Source: Streptomyces luteolus
GTDB lineage: Bacteria > Actinomycetota > Actinomycetes > Streptomycetales > Streptomycetaceae
Length of the DNA stretch: 64,000 nucleotides
Assembly (NCBI RefSeq): GCF_029968015.1
Contig: NZ_JASCIS010000021.1
Coordinates: 1 to 64,000, forward strand
Direction: 5' to 3'
The position numbers were made by a program, and so were the translations under genes. A model generated the notes under the pieces. It was not told the DNA's origin. It did no database searches and saw only the letters and a list, made by a program, of their open reading frames with translations. Shown here piece after piece: positions 1-8,708 of the stretch (within the stretch, counting starts at the first letter, position 1; every line of letters begins with the position of its first letter).

Positions 1-3000
1 GCGCCCGCCGAAGACGCCGCCGTCGAGGAGGCCCCGCGCCGCACCCGGCGCCGCGCCACCCGCAAGGCCACCGCGCCGGCCGGTGCCCCCCAGACCACCG
101 ACGAGACCACCGGCGAGGGCCAGGCGGCCGTCGCCGCGGAGCCCGCGCAGGCCGCTGAGCCCGCCGAGGCCCCTGTCGTCGAAGCCCCTGCCGAGGCGCC
201 CGCCCAGGATGAGGCCGCCGAGGCCGCGCCCCGCCGTACTCGTCGCCGCGCCACCCGCAAGGTGAGCGCGCCCGCCGCCGAGGCCGAGACCGCCGCCGCT
301 GCCGACGTGCCGGTCGAGGCCGCGTCCGCCGAGTCGGGCGATTCCGTGGCCGGGCCCGCCGCCGAGGCAGCCGCCGAAGCGCCGAAGCGCGGCCGTCGCC
401 GTGCCGCCCGTAAGGCGGCGTCGATCTTCTCCGAGCCGCGGGGCGCCGGTCGCGCCGCCGCCGAGCAGGAGGGCGACGAGTCCGGCTCGCGGAAGCCGAA
501 GCGGCCCTCGGTCGCCGTGTTCCAGCAGCCGGTGTTCACCGAGCCGATGTTCCAGACGCCCGAGCGCGCCGCCGCCGCGGCCGCCGCCGAAGCGGCCGAG
601 GAGGTCGCCGAGGTGCCCGCCCCGGTCGAGGAGGAGCCCGCCGCCGGTGGCCGCCGTCGGCGCCGTCGCCGTGGCGAGCCCGCCGAGGTGACGCCGGCCG
701 CCGAGCCGGTCGAGACGCCTGCCGCGCCCGCCGCCGAGGAGGAGTCCGCCGAGCGCGAGTCCGCAGAGCGCGAGTCCGCCGAAGGTGAGTCCGCCGAAGG
801 TGAGTCCGCCGAAGGTGAAGACACCGACGAGCAGGGCGGCCGCCAGGGCCGTCGCCGCCGTCGCGGTGGCCGTCGCCGTCGTCGTGGCGAGGCCGCGGAG
901 CAGGACCACGATGACGAGGGTGCCGAGAACGGAGACGAAGGCGCCGAGGACGTCGCCGCCGAGCAGGCGGAGCAGGACGCCGAGGACACCGCCGAGCAGG
1001 CCGAGGAGGACGCCGAGGACGAGCGTGCGGAGCGCGCCGAGTCCGGTGGTTCCTCCAGCAGCCGTCGCCGCCGTCGCCGTCGCCGTCGCGCCGGTGACTC
1101 GGGCACGGAGGGCGAGCCGGGCGCGGGCGACCCGGAGCGTACCGTCGTGAAGGTCCGCGAGCCGCGGCCCAAGAAGGAGACCGAGCCGTCCGACGAGGTG
1201 CAGTCCATCAAGGGCTCGACTCGTCTGGAGGCCAAGAAGCAGCGCCGCCGCGAGGGTCGTGAGCAGGGCCGCCGCCGCGTGCCGATCATCACCGAGGCCG
1301 AGTTCCTGGCCCGCCGCGAGGCGGTCAACCGGGAGATGATCGTCCGGCAGCACGGCGACCGCACCCAGATCGGTGTGCTCGAGGACAACATCCTCGTCGA
1401 GCACTACGTCAACAAGGAGCAGTCGACCTCGTACGTCGGCAACGTCTACCTGGGCAAGGTGCAGAACGTCCTGCCGTCGATGGAGGCCGCCTTCATCGAC
1501 ATCGGCAAGGGCCGCAACGCCGTGCTCTACGCGGGCGAGGTCAACTTCGAGGCGCTCGGCATGGCCAATGGGCCGCGCCGCATCGAGACCGCCCTGAAGT
1601 CCGGCCAGTCCGTGCTCGTTCAGGTCACCAAGGACCCGATCGGCCACAAGGGCGCCCGCCTGACCAGCCAGGTGTCGCTGCCCGGCCGGTACCTGGTGTA
1701 CGTGCCCGAGGGCTCGATGACCGGAATCAGCCGCAAGCTGCCCGACACGGAGCGGGCGCGGCTGAAGACCATCCTCAAGAAGATCGTCCCCGAGGACGCG
1801 GGCGTCATCGTGCGCACCGCCGCCGAGGGCGCGAGCGAGGACGAGCTGCGCCGCGACGTCGAGCGTCTGCAGGCGCAGTGGGAGGACATCCAGAAGAAGT
1901 CGAAGCAGGCCTCGACGAGCTCGCCGAGCCTCCTGTACGGCGAGCCGGACATGACCGTCCGCGTCGTCCGTGACATCTTCAACGAGGACTTCTCAAAGGT
2001 CGTCGTCAGCGGTGACGAGGCCTGGGAGACCATCCACGGATACGTCAACCACGTCGCGCCCGACCTCGCGGACCGGCTGCAGAAGTGGACGTCCGAGGTC
2101 GACGTCTTCGCCACGTACCGGATCGACGAGCAGCTCGCCAAGGCGCTCGACCGCAAGGTGTGGCTGCCGTCCGGTGGCTCCCTGGTGATCGACAAGACCG
2201 AAGCCATGATCGTCATTGACGTCAACACCGGTAAGTTCACCGGTCAGGGCGGCAACCTCGAAGAGACCGTGACCAGGAACAACCTGGAGGCGGCCGAGGA
2301 GATCGTGCGCCAGCTGCGCCTTCGCGACCTGGGCGGCATCGTCGTCGTCGACTTCATCGACATGGTCCTGGAGTCCAACCGGGACCTGGTGATGCGGCGC
2401 CTGCTCGAGTGCCTGGGCCGGGACCGTACGAAGCACCAGGTCGCCGAGGTGACCTCGCTCGGCCTGGTGCAGATGACCCGTAAGCGGGTCGGGCAGGGGC
2501 TCCTGGAGTCCTTCTCGGAGACCTGCGTGCACTGCAATGGCCGTGGCGTGATCGTGCACATGGAGCAGCCGGCCTCCGCGGGTGGTGGCGGCAAGCGCGC
2601 CAAGAAGCGGGGCCGCAAGGACGGTCAGGAGCACGTCCACGAGGCGCCCGCCGCCGAGAAGGCGGAGGGCACCGAGGCCGAGACGGAGGCGGAGGTCGCC
2701 GCCGAGGCCGCGGCCCCGGCGAAGCTCGCCGAGCCCGAGTTCAAGCCGGACGAGGAGCTGTACAGCAGTGCCGCCGAGGCCGAGGCGGCCGCGTCCCGTG
2801 GCCGTACGCGGCGCCGGGCCACGCGCAAGGCGACGGCACCGGCCGGTGCGCCGAAGTCGGCGGAGCTGCCCGAGCAGGCCGAGGCCCCGTCCGTGAAGGG
2901 CGAGAAGGCAGCGAAGGCCGAGAAGCCGAAGAAGGGCGAGAAGGTCGAGAAGCCGAAGAAGGGCGGGCGCAAGGCGGCCGAGGAGGCTCAGGTCCAGGCC

Positions 3001-3687
3001 GAGCCCGCGGAGGTCGCTCAGGCGGCGGCTCCGGCTGCCGAGCCCGTGGCCGAGCCCGCTCCGGTCGCCGTCGAGGAGGCCGCGCCGAAGGGCCGTACGC
3101 GTCGCCGGGCCACGCGGAAGGCGACGGCGCCCGCCGGTTCGCCGAAGCCGGCCGAGGACGTGGCGGTGGCCGTGGTCGCGCCCGCCGTGGTGGAGCCTGC
3201 CGTGGTCGAGGCCCCGGCAGTCCAGCCGCAGCCCGAGCCGGAGGCCGTGCCGACCGAGGCCGCCGCTCCCGTCGAGGCCGCCCCCGCGCGGCCGCGGCGC
3301 CGTGCGGTGCGCAAGGCGTCGGCGCCGACCGCTTCGGCGGAGGCGGCCGTCGTGGTCGTCCCCGCGGAGCAGCCGGCCGAGCAGGCCGAGGCGGCACCGG
3401 CCGAGGGCAAGGCGCAGGCCGAGCCCGCGCCGGAGCCCGAGGCGGAAGCCGCACCGGCCAGGAAGGCGGCGAAGAAGACCACCGCCAAGGCCACCGCCAA
3501 GAAGGCCGCGGCCAAGAAGGCACCCGCCAAGAAGGCCGCCGCGAAGAAGACGACCGCGAAGAAGACCGCGGCGAAGAAGACGACGGCCAAGAAGACGGCC
3601 GCCAAGAAGACGGCGAAGAAGACCGCCGCGGCGGAGCAGCAGGCGCTGCCCTCCGTCTCGGCCTCCGCTTCGAACGACGAAGGCTGA
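1..3687 (+). CDS. rne: Ribonuclease E/G (Rne/Rng family), 5' end outside window
   Basis: Endoribonuclease of RNA decay and rRNA processing. The frame is open from base 1 to the TGA at 3685, so the real start lies upstream; 1228 residues are visible. An S1 RNA-binding segment lies near 1370-1600 (IGVLEDNILVEHYV). The DNase-I-like catalytic core has AMIVIDVNTG (Asp codon at 2218) and GGIVVVDFIDM (Asp codon at 2350), matching the metal-binding Asp pair of E. coli RNase E. CVHCNGRG near 2524 is the zinc-link. Unusually long arms flank the core: an N-terminal acidic/basic arm with a 15-bp tandem repeat (742-816), and a C-terminal Ala/Pro/Glu arm ending in a Lys-Ala-rich, histone H1-like tail (about 3463-3640). 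The motif RTRRRATRK recurs in both arms. In streptomycetes the arms surround a central catalytic core, as here. Function is secure; the N-terminus is not seen. Confidence 0.95.
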   Translation, partial: APAEDAAVEEAPRRTRRRATRKATAPAGAPQTTDETTGEGQAAVAAEPAQAAEPAEAPVVEAPAEAPAQDEAAEAAPRRTRRRATRKVSAPAAEAETAAAADVPVEAASAESGDSVAGPAAEAAAEAPKRGRRRAARKAASIFSEPRGAGRAAAEQEGDESGSRKPKRPSVAVFQQPVFTEPMFQTPERAAAAAAAEAAEEVAEVPAPVEEEPAAGGRRRRRRRGEPAEVTPAAEPVETPAAPAAEEESAERESAERESAEGESAEGESAEGEDTDEQGGRQGRRRRRGGRRRRRGEAAEQDHDDEGAENGDEGAEDVAAEQAEQDAEDTAEQAEEDAEDERAERAESGGSSSSRRRRRRRRRAGDSGTEGEPGAGDPERTVVKVREPRPKKETEPSDEVQSIKGSTRLEAKKQRRREGREQGRRRVPIITEAEFLARREAVNREMIVRQHGDRTQIGVLEDNILVEHYVNKEQSTSYVGNVYLGKVQNVLPSMEAAFIDIGKGRNAVLYAGEVNFEALGMANGPRRIETALKSGQSVLVQVTKDPIGHKGARLTSQVSLPGRYLVYVPEGSMTGISRKLPDTERARLKTILKKIVPEDAGVIVRTAAEGASEDELRRDVERLQAQWEDIQKKSKQASTSSPSLLYGEPDMTVRVVRDIFNEDFSKVVVSGDEAWETIHGYVNHVAPDLADRLQKWTSEVDVFATYRIDEQLAKALDRKVWLPSGGSLVIDKTEAMIVIDVNTGKFTGQGGNLEETVTRNNLEAAEEIVRQLRLRDLGGIVVVDFIDMVLESNRDLVMRRLLECLGRDRTKHQVAEVTSLGLVQMTRKRVGQGLLESFSETCVHCNGRGVIVHMEQPASAGGGGKRAKKRGRKDGQEHVHEAPAAEKAEGTEAETEAEVAAEAAAPAKLAEPEFKPDEELYSSAAEAEAAASRGRTRRRATRKATAPAGAPKSAELPEQAEAPSVKGEKAAKAEKPKKGEKVEKPKKGGRKAAEEAQVQAEPAEVAQAAAPAAEPVAEPAPVAVEEAAPKGRTRRRATRKATAPAGSPKPAEDVAVAVVAPAVVEPAVVEAPAVQPQPEPEAVPTEAAAPVEAAPARPRRRAVRKASAPTASAEAAVVVVPAEQPAEQAEAAPAEGKAQAEPAPEPEAEAAPARKAAKKTTAKATAKKAAAKKAPAKKAAAKKTTAKKTAAKKTTAKKTAAKKTAKKTAAAEQQALPSVSASASNDEG
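742..816 (+). repeat. 15-bp tandem repeat, 5 copies, inside rne
   Basis: Five in-frame copies of a 15-bp unit encode ESAER, ESAER, ESAEG, ESAEG, ESAEG in the acidic N-terminal arm of the RNase E-like protein. The copies differ at only a few bases, which suggests recent slippage expansion. Confidence 0.9.
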
Positions 3688-3723
3688 CGGGACGGCAGTA
3701 CCGCCCGGCACCCGCCACGTCGA

Positions 3724-3757
3724 CGCCCCCGCACCCGGTGAACCCGGGGCGGGGGCG
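3724..3757 (+). terminator. Hairpin terminator after rne
   Basis: A perfect 9-bp stem (CGCCCCCGC at 3724-3732, GCGGGGGCG at 3749-3757) with extra inner pairing lies 37 nt after the rne stop. It lacks a U-run, as is common for Streptomyces terminators. Confidence 0.6.
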
Positions 3758-3852
3758 CCGCCTTGTCCCGAGCCCGTTCCCGGGCCGACGACGACTCCGT
3801 GGACGATGCGTACCGGGCGCACTTCGACCGGCTGCGTGCGTCCGGGGCCGGT

Positions 3853-3881
3853 TTGACCCTTCCGGGTGGGCCCCGTAACCT
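3853..3881 (+). promoter_or_regulatory. Promoter of rplU-rpmA
   Basis: TTGACC (3853-3858), a 17-nt spacer and TAACCT (3876-3881) form a good housekeeping-type promoter. The predicted start near 3888 leaves a leader of about 155 nt before rplU. That is long enough for autogenous control, although I recognise no defined r-protein motif in it. Confidence 0.65.
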
Positions 3882-4044
3882 TGACCGTCGGCGTGTCCAT
3901 AGGCGCGCCGCACCCCTGTAAACCTTTCTCCTCCTGGATCTCTGTCCGGGAGCCCCTCGCGCCTCGTGCCGGGGGAGGCCGATCGTCTTCGCGAGCGGCT
4001 GGACTGCGGGGGTCCCGTTTCGAGTCGTAGAGAGTGAGATCCGC

Positions 4045-4365
4045 GTGTACGCCATCGTGCGCAGCGGTGGCCGCCAGCACAAGGTTGCTGTCGGTGACAT
4101 CGTTGAGGTTGACAAGATTTCCACTGCCAATGTTGGCGACACGGTCGAGCTCTCGACCCTGCTGCTCGTCGACGGCGAGTCCGTGACCAGCGACCCGTGG
4201 GTTCTGGCCGGCATCAAGGTCCAGGCTGAGATCGTGGACCACCACAAGGGCGCGAAGATCGACATCCTTCGCTACAAGAACAAGACCGGCTACCGCCGTC
4301 GTCAGGGCCACCGCCAGCAGTACACGGCGATCAAGGTCACTGAGATCCCCACGGCTGCGAAGTAA
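4045..4365 (+). CDS. rplU: 50S ribosomal protein L21
   Basis: Structural protein of the large ribosomal subunit that binds 23S rRNA. The 106-residue product begins (GTG start) with the family hallmark YAIVRSGGRQHKV and ends GYRRRQGHRQQYTAIKVTEI, the usual L21 length and termini. It is followed after 14 nt by rpmA, the standard rplU-rpmA pair, and both are probably transcribed from the promoter at 3853 through a long leader. The gene uses T-ending codons (GTT, ATT) more than its neighbours, as highly expressed ribosomal genes often do. Identification is secure. Confidence 0.97.
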   Translation: MYAIVRSGGRQHKVAVGDIVEVDKISTANVGDTVELSTLLLVDGESVTSDPWVLAGIKVQAEIVDHHKGAKIDILRYKNKTGYRRRQGHRQQYTAIKVTEIPTAAK

Positions 4366-4379
4366 GGGACTGAGGAGAG

Positions 4380-4634
4380 ATGGCACACAAGAAGGGCGCA
4401 TCGTCCACTCGGAACGGTCGCGATTCCAATGCTCAGCGGCTCGGCGTGAAGCGCTTCGGCGGTCAGGTCGTCAACGCCGGTGAGATCCTGGTCCGCCAGC
4501 GCGGCACCCACTTCCACCCGGGCAACGGCGTGGGCCGCGGCAAGGACGACACCCTGTTCGCGCTCGACGCGGGTTCGGTGGAGTTCGGTACGCACCGTGG
4601 CCGCAAGGTCGTGAACATCGTTCCGGTCGCCTGA
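4380..4634 (+). CDS. rpmA: 50S ribosomal protein L27
   Basis: Ribosomal protein whose N-terminal tail reaches the peptidyl-transferase centre. The 84 residues start MAHKKGASSTRNGRDSN, with no Firmicutes-type cleaved leader, and contain GGQVVNAGEILVRQRGT and FHPGNGVGRG, the L27 signature. A clear ribosome-binding site (AGGAGAG) lies just upstream of the ATG. It is the last gene of the rplU-rpmA unit, closed by the hairpin at 4672-4729. Confidence 0.97.
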   Translation: MAHKKGASSTRNGRDSNAQRLGVKRFGGQVVNAGEILVRQRGTHFHPGNGVGRGKDDTLFALDAGSVEFGTHRGRKVVNIVPVA

Positions 4635-4671
4635 ACCGAGGCACCGTAGAGCGAGTTCTCTCGCGGTTTTT

Positions 4672-4729
4672 CCGAGGGCGGACCTCACTTTCCGTACGGC
4701 TTTCGTACGGGAAGCGGGTCCGCCCTCGG
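4672..4729 (+). terminator. Terminator after rpmA
   Basis: A perfect 13-bp stem (CCGAGGGCGGACC at 4672-4684 with its complement at 4717-4729) encloses a second small hairpin (CCGTAC/GTACGG). Its position between rpmA and the obg leader marks the end of the ribosomal-protein transcript. Confidence 0.8.
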
Positions 4730-4745
4730 CGTGTTACTAGATAGA

Positions 4746-4785
4746 CAGACCACCCGGGACAGACCACCCGGACAGATCACCCAGA
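4746..4785 (+). repeat. 13-bp direct repeats in the obg leader
   Basis: Three near-identical copies of CAGACCACCCGG start at 4746, 4760 and 4773 (third copy CAGATCACCCAG). They lie about 70-110 nt before the obg start. They could be binding sites for a regulator or simple slippage; no known operator was recognised. Confidence 0.6.
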
Positions 4786-4855
4786 CAGAGAGACGGACAG
4801 GCAGCTCCGTCCGCTGGGCAGCACCCCCGCAGCATCCCCCTGGAGGCACCGAACC

Positions 4856-6295
4856 ATGACCACCTTCGTGGACCGCGTCGAGCTGCACATCGCCGCGGGT
4901 AACGGAGGTCACGGCTGTGCCTCCGTACACCGGGAGAAGTTCAAGCCGCTCGGCGGCCCCGACGGCGGCAACGGCGGGCGGGGCGGCGACATCACGCTCG
5001 TCGTCGACCAGTCCGTGACCACCCTGCTCGACTACCACCACAGCCCGCACCGCAAGGCCACCAACGGCAAGCCCGGCGAGGGCGGCAACCGCTCCGGCAA
5101 GGACGGCCAGGACCTGGTCCTGCCCGTGCCGGACGGCACCGTGATCCTCGACAAGGAGGGCAACGTCCTCGCGGACCTCGTCGGCCAGGGCACCTCGTAC
5201 GTCGCCGCGCAGGGCGGCCGGGGCGGGCTCGGCAACGCGGCCCTCGCCTCGGCCCGGCGCAAGGCCCCCGGCTTCGCGCTGCTCGGTGAGCCCGGCCGGA
5301 CCGGTGACATCGTCCTGGAGCTGAAGACCGTCGCGGACGTGGCGCTCGTCGGCTACCCGAGTGCCGGCAAGTCCTCGCTGATCTCCGTGCTCTCCGCCGC
5401 GAAGCCGAAGATCGCGGACTACCCGTTCACCACGCTCGTGCCCAACCTCGGTGTGGTGACGGCCGGTTCGACCGTCTACACCATCGCGGACGTCCCCGGA
5501 CTCATCCCCGGCGCCAGCCAGGGCAAGGGCCTCGGCCTGGAGTTCCTGCGGCACGTCGAGCGCTGCTCGGTCCTCGTGCACGTCCTCGACACGGCGACCC
5601 TTGAGTCCGAGCGCGACCCGGTCTCCGACCTGGACGTCATCGAGGCGGAGCTGAAGGAGTACGGCGCGGGCCTGGAGAACCGTCCCCGTCTCGTCGTCCT
5701 CAACAAGATCGACGTACCGGACGGCAAGGACCTCGCCGAGATGGTCCGGCCCGACCTGGAGGAGCGCGGCTACCGCGTCTTCGAGGTGTCCGCCGTCGCG
5801 CACACCGGGCTCAAGGAACTGTCGTTCGCGCTCGCCGAGTTGGTCGGCGCCGCGCGTGCCGCCAAGCCGAAGGAGGAGGCGACCCGGATCGTCATCCGCC
5901 CGCAGGCCGTGGACGACAGCGGCTTCAGCGTCGTACAGGAGGAGGACGGTCTCTTCCGGGTGCGGGGCGAGAAGCCGGAGCGCTGGGTGCGGCAGACCGA
6001 CTTCAACAACGACGAGGCCGTGGGCTACCTCGCCGATCGGCTCGAACGCCTCGGTGTCGAGGCGGAGTTGATGAAGGCGGGCGCCCGCTCCGGCGACGGC
6101 GTCGCGATCGGCCCCGAGGAGGACGCGGTCGTCTTCGACTGGGAGCCGACGGTGGCCTCCGGCGCGGAGATGCTCGGCCGTCGTGGCGAGGACCACCGCT
6201 TCGAGGCGCCGCGTCCGGCCGCGCAGCGGCGGCGGGACAAGCAGGCCGAGCGGGACGAGGCGGAGCAGGAGTTCGACGAGTTCAAGCCGTTCTAG
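4856..6295 (+). CDS. obg: GTPase Obg/CgtA
   Basis: Essential GTPase linked to 50S assembly and, in streptomycetes, to the onset of aerial growth. Of 479 residues, the first ~160 form the glycine-rich Obg fold (GNGGHGCASVHREK, GGPDGGNGGRGG). The G domain follows with LVGYPSAGKSS (P-loop), DVPGLIPGASQGKG (G3) and NKIDVPD (G4). A C-terminal OCT domain (about 345-430, with FRVRGEKPERWVRQTDFNN) and an acidic tail complete it. A GGAGG site precedes the ATG, and the gene has a separate leader after the rpmA terminator. Length and domain order match actinobacterial Obg. Confidence 0.97.
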   Translation: MTTFVDRVELHIAAGNGGHGCASVHREKFKPLGGPDGGNGGRGGDITLVVDQSVTTLLDYHHSPHRKATNGKPGEGGNRSGKDGQDLVLPVPDGTVILDKEGNVLADLVGQGTSYVAAQGGRGGLGNAALASARRKAPGFALLGEPGRTGDIVLELKTVADVALVGYPSAGKSSLISVLSAAKPKIADYPFTTLVPNLGVVTAGSTVYTIADVPGLIPGASQGKGLGLEFLRHVERCSVLVHVLDTATLESERDPVSDLDVIEAELKEYGAGLENRPRLVVLNKIDVPDGKDLAEMVRPDLEERGYRVFEVSAVAHTGLKELSFALAELVGAARAAKPKEEATRIVIRPQAVDDSGFSVVQEEDGLFRVRGEKPERWVRQTDFNNDEAVGYLADRLERLGVEAELMKAGARSGDGVAIGPEEDAVVFDWEPTVASGAEMLGRRGEDHRFEAPRPAAQRRRDKQAERDEAEQEFDEFKPF

Positions 6296-6309
6296 TCCGC
6301 TTACGTGAC

Positions 6310-6342
6310 AGGGCGGCACCGGAGTTGTTCCGGTGCCGCCCT
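6310..6342. terminator. Bidirectional terminator between obg and the convergent gene
   Basis: A perfect 14-bp stem (6310-6323 with 6329-6342) has a 5-nt loop and is followed by CTTTG. It lies between two convergent genes and can serve both. Confidence 0.85.
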
Positions 6343-6390
6343 CTTTGCGTGCCGTAGGTCGGCGTTCAGTGCACTCGGCGCCGGGGTGGA

Positions 6391-8466
6391 CTAGGCGTTG
6401 ACCTCTTCCGCGTCCGCGTCCGCGTCCTCCTCCGCCGCCACGTCCGTCGTCGTGCGCTGGGCCGGGATCTCCGAGACCAGGCGGGCCTCCGCGCGGGCGC
6501 GGCGGGCGTCGGACTCGGCGCACAGGGCGCGGATCGCGTCGTTGAAGCGGTCGATGGACGGCGGGTCCGACGGGCCGAGCAGGTGCTCCTTGAGCTCGGC
6601 GCGGGACTCGGCGTACGGGTCCTGCTCCGGGTTGCGCACCGACTCCATGAGCGCGGGCACACCGTCCGCCTCGGGGGTGAGGATCGTGGCCGCGCGGACC
6701 GTCGGGAAGCCCGAGCGGAACTCCGCCTCGGACAGGCCCGAGGTGTTGGCGACCGCGTACGGCTTCTCGCTGCTCAGCCAGTCCGAGACCACCGAGGAGA
6801 CATCGCTGACCAGCACGTCGGCCTGGTTGAAGCAGGAGAAGATCGCCGGGCGGGCGGTGGTGATGATCTGGTGCTCCCACTCGGGGAACGAGCCCCAGTA
6901 CGCCGCCTCCCAGGCCGCCGTCGCCGCGACCACGGCCGCCTCGCGGTCATCGGCGGGCGCCGTCTGCAGCATCATGCGCTCCATCTCATCGGTTCCAGTA
7001 CGGAACGACGACGAGGTCAGGGCGTCCAACTCGGCGGTGCGCAGGGCCAGTTCGCGGTCGGCCTCGGGGCCGGGGCGGGCCCCCGCGCGCTGGGCGTTGG
7101 CGTCGAGGATCATCGCCTTGATGCGCTCATTGGCGACGCCGGCGCGCGGGTCCTGCGAGCCCGTCATCGGGTGCGGCTTGTAGAGGAGCCGGACCTTCGG
7201 GTCGGCGAGCAGCTCGCGGACGATGTTCTCACCGGCGAGGACGACCGAGGTGTTGCCGGGGTTGCCGTCCCAGCCCTCCCACGTGGGGGCGTAGAGGACG
7301 GTGGTGAACTCGCCGGTGGGGGCGCCCGCGTACGGGCGGATGGGGGAGAGCTGCGGGCGGCCGACCTCCACGACGTCCTTGTCGTCCACGCCGATGTCCG
7401 CGAGCTGGTAGCGGTCGCGGGCGGCCGGTCCGGCGACCCAGACCTCGTCGTACGCCTTCGCGTACGGGTTGCAGGAGGAGAGCTTGTCGCTCTCGCCGTG
7501 GTTGATGAACGCGTGCTTCAGCGTGGGGATGCGCAGCACCTGCGAGGTCTTCGCGGCGTTCGCCGGGTGCAGCATCATCTTCAGCGTCGAGTCCTCCAGG
7601 GCGAACATGTTCGCGACCTTGGGGACGCACAGGATCGGCACGTCGGTGGCGTCGATCTTCTGCACCATGAAGCGCTCACGCAGCACGATCAGCGGCTTGC
7701 CGTCGACCTTGGCGAGCGTGGAGAGCCACATGTTCGCCTGGTACGCGGAGGTGGTGCCGCCGGAGAAGTACATGGCGACGGTCGGCTTGTACTCGGCCAG
7801 CCAGGCGGAGAGCCACTCCATGACCTTGGCGTCGTTCACGGCGCGCTTCTTCGGCAGCATCCAGGAAGCCAGGTACGCGGTGCCGCCGGCCATCAGGGCG
7901 AGCGAGACGCCGACGCCGATCGCGCCCGCGTACACGGTCCTGGTGAGCGCCGAGACCATCAGGCCGACCGTCGCGGGCGCCGAGAAGACGAGCAGGCGGT
8001 GGGCCTGGCGGCGGGCCAGGATGCGCGGCGGTGCGGCGCTCAGGCGCAGCGTCGACGCGTCGATGTTGCGCGTGACGATCGGCAGCTGGCGGCTGCGCCG
8101 GACCAGTACGGCCAGGGCCTGGCAGACGAAGTGCGCCAGGTAGAAGGCGAGCAGGGCGATGGTGAGCGGCGCCTGCTCGGCGAGCGGGTTGATGCCGGGC
8201 AGCCGGAGCAGGCCGACCACGATCAGCATGTCGCGAAGGAGCTGGCGCACCGTCACGTCGAAACGGATCTTGCCGAGCAGGGCGAGCAGACCCGGACGCT
8301 TGTACTGCAGATAGGTGTCGAGGGCCAGACCGCCGGCGCTCGCGACGATGAAGACGGGCAGGTTCGGCAGCAGAGCGCTGGCGAGTTGCGCCGTGAAGAG
8401 CGCGAACATCGTGCACAGCGTGAGCAGCTGCACGACGCGGCGGGGGGCGAGTCCGGCGGAGGGCAC
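6391..8466 (-). CDS. Membrane-bound CDP-glycerol glycerophosphotransferase-like protein
   Basis: About 691 residues. The N-terminal third has several hydrophobic segments (LLTLCTMFALFTAQLASALL; VFIVASAGGLALDTYL; TIALLAFYLAHFVCQALAVL; APATVGLMVSAL). The rest resembles the TagB/TagF polymerase superfamily: KHAFINHGESDK, TVLYAPTWEGWDG, VRLLYKPHPMTGS and ADVLVSDVSSVVSDWL. Such enzymes add glycerol-phosphate-type units from a CDP donor to wall polymers. I chose the GTG at 8464-8466 because AGGAG lies 8 nt upstream; the longer frame begins at an unsupported TTG at 8595. The C-terminus is acidic. A role in wall glycopolymer synthesis is inferred; the acceptor is unknown. Confidence 0.75.
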   Translation of the reverse strand: MPSAGLAPRRVVQLLTLCTMFALFTAQLASALLPNLPVFIVASAGGLALDTYLQYKRPGLLALLGKIRFDVTVRQLLRDMLIVVGLLRLPGINPLAEQAPLTIALLAFYLAHFVCQALAVLVRRSRQLPIVTRNIDASTLRLSAAPPRILARRQAHRLLVFSAPATVGLMVSALTRTVYAGAIGVGVSLALMAGGTAYLASWMLPKKRAVNDAKVMEWLSAWLAEYKPTVAMYFSGGTTSAYQANMWLSTLAKVDGKPLIVLRERFMVQKIDATDVPILCVPKVANMFALEDSTLKMMLHPANAAKTSQVLRIPTLKHAFINHGESDKLSSCNPYAKAYDEVWVAGPAARDRYQLADIGVDDKDVVEVGRPQLSPIRPYAGAPTGEFTTVLYAPTWEGWDGNPGNTSVVLAGENIVRELLADPKVRLLYKPHPMTGSQDPRAGVANERIKAMILDANAQRAGARPGPEADRELALRTAELDALTSSSFRTGTDEMERMMLQTAPADDREAAVVAATAAWEAAYWGSFPEWEHQIITTARPAIFSCFNQADVLVSDVSSVVSDWLSSEKPYAVANTSGLSEAEFRSGFPTVRAATILTPEADGVPALMESVRNPEQDPYAESRAELKEHLLGPSDPPSIDRFNDAIRALCAESDARRARAEARLVSEIPAQRTTTDVAAEEDADADAEEVNA

Positions 8467-8552
8467 GGGCTGGGCTCCTGGCAAAGTTCGGATGGGGGGA
8501 TGCGGTGAAAACGGCCCGTGGGGGAGGGCCGCGTGGGGAAGGCTGACCCCTG

Positions 8553-8582
8553 ACCGTATGACCATCCGTGCTGCCCGGGCAA
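8553..8582 (-). promoter_or_regulatory. Candidate promoter for the glycerophosphotransferase-like gene
   Basis: On the minus strand TTGCCC (8577-8582), an 18-nt spacer and TACGGT (8553-8558) place a transcript start near 8546, about 80 nt before the chosen GTG. Confidence 0.45.
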
Positions 8583-8659
8583 TCTTCCGTGACAACTATC
8601 ACCGGATACCGGGGCAAACCGACTGAACCCCCGAGGCGGGGCCGACCGTCCGGCCGGAA

Positions 8660-8708
8660 CCCCCTCCCCCAAGCTCTCGGCTTCGCTCGAGCAGGGGGGA
8701 CCCCCATC
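8660..8708 (+). repeat. 49-bp dispersed intergenic hairpin repeat, copy 1
   Basis: This 49-nt sequence with CCCCC and GGGGG arms around AGCTCTCGGCTTCGCTCGAG recurs unchanged at 59187-59235. Here it sits between divergent genes, upstream of proB. Sequences of this type are, from memory, scattered through Streptomyces intergenic DNA. Confidence 0.85.

Noticed and set aside
1993..4401. 802-residue open frame on the minus strand opposite rne, rplU and rpmA
   Set aside because: It is a GC-bias shadow: Leu/Gly/Arg repeats, no family motifs, and it crosses three well-identified genes and two intergenic signals.
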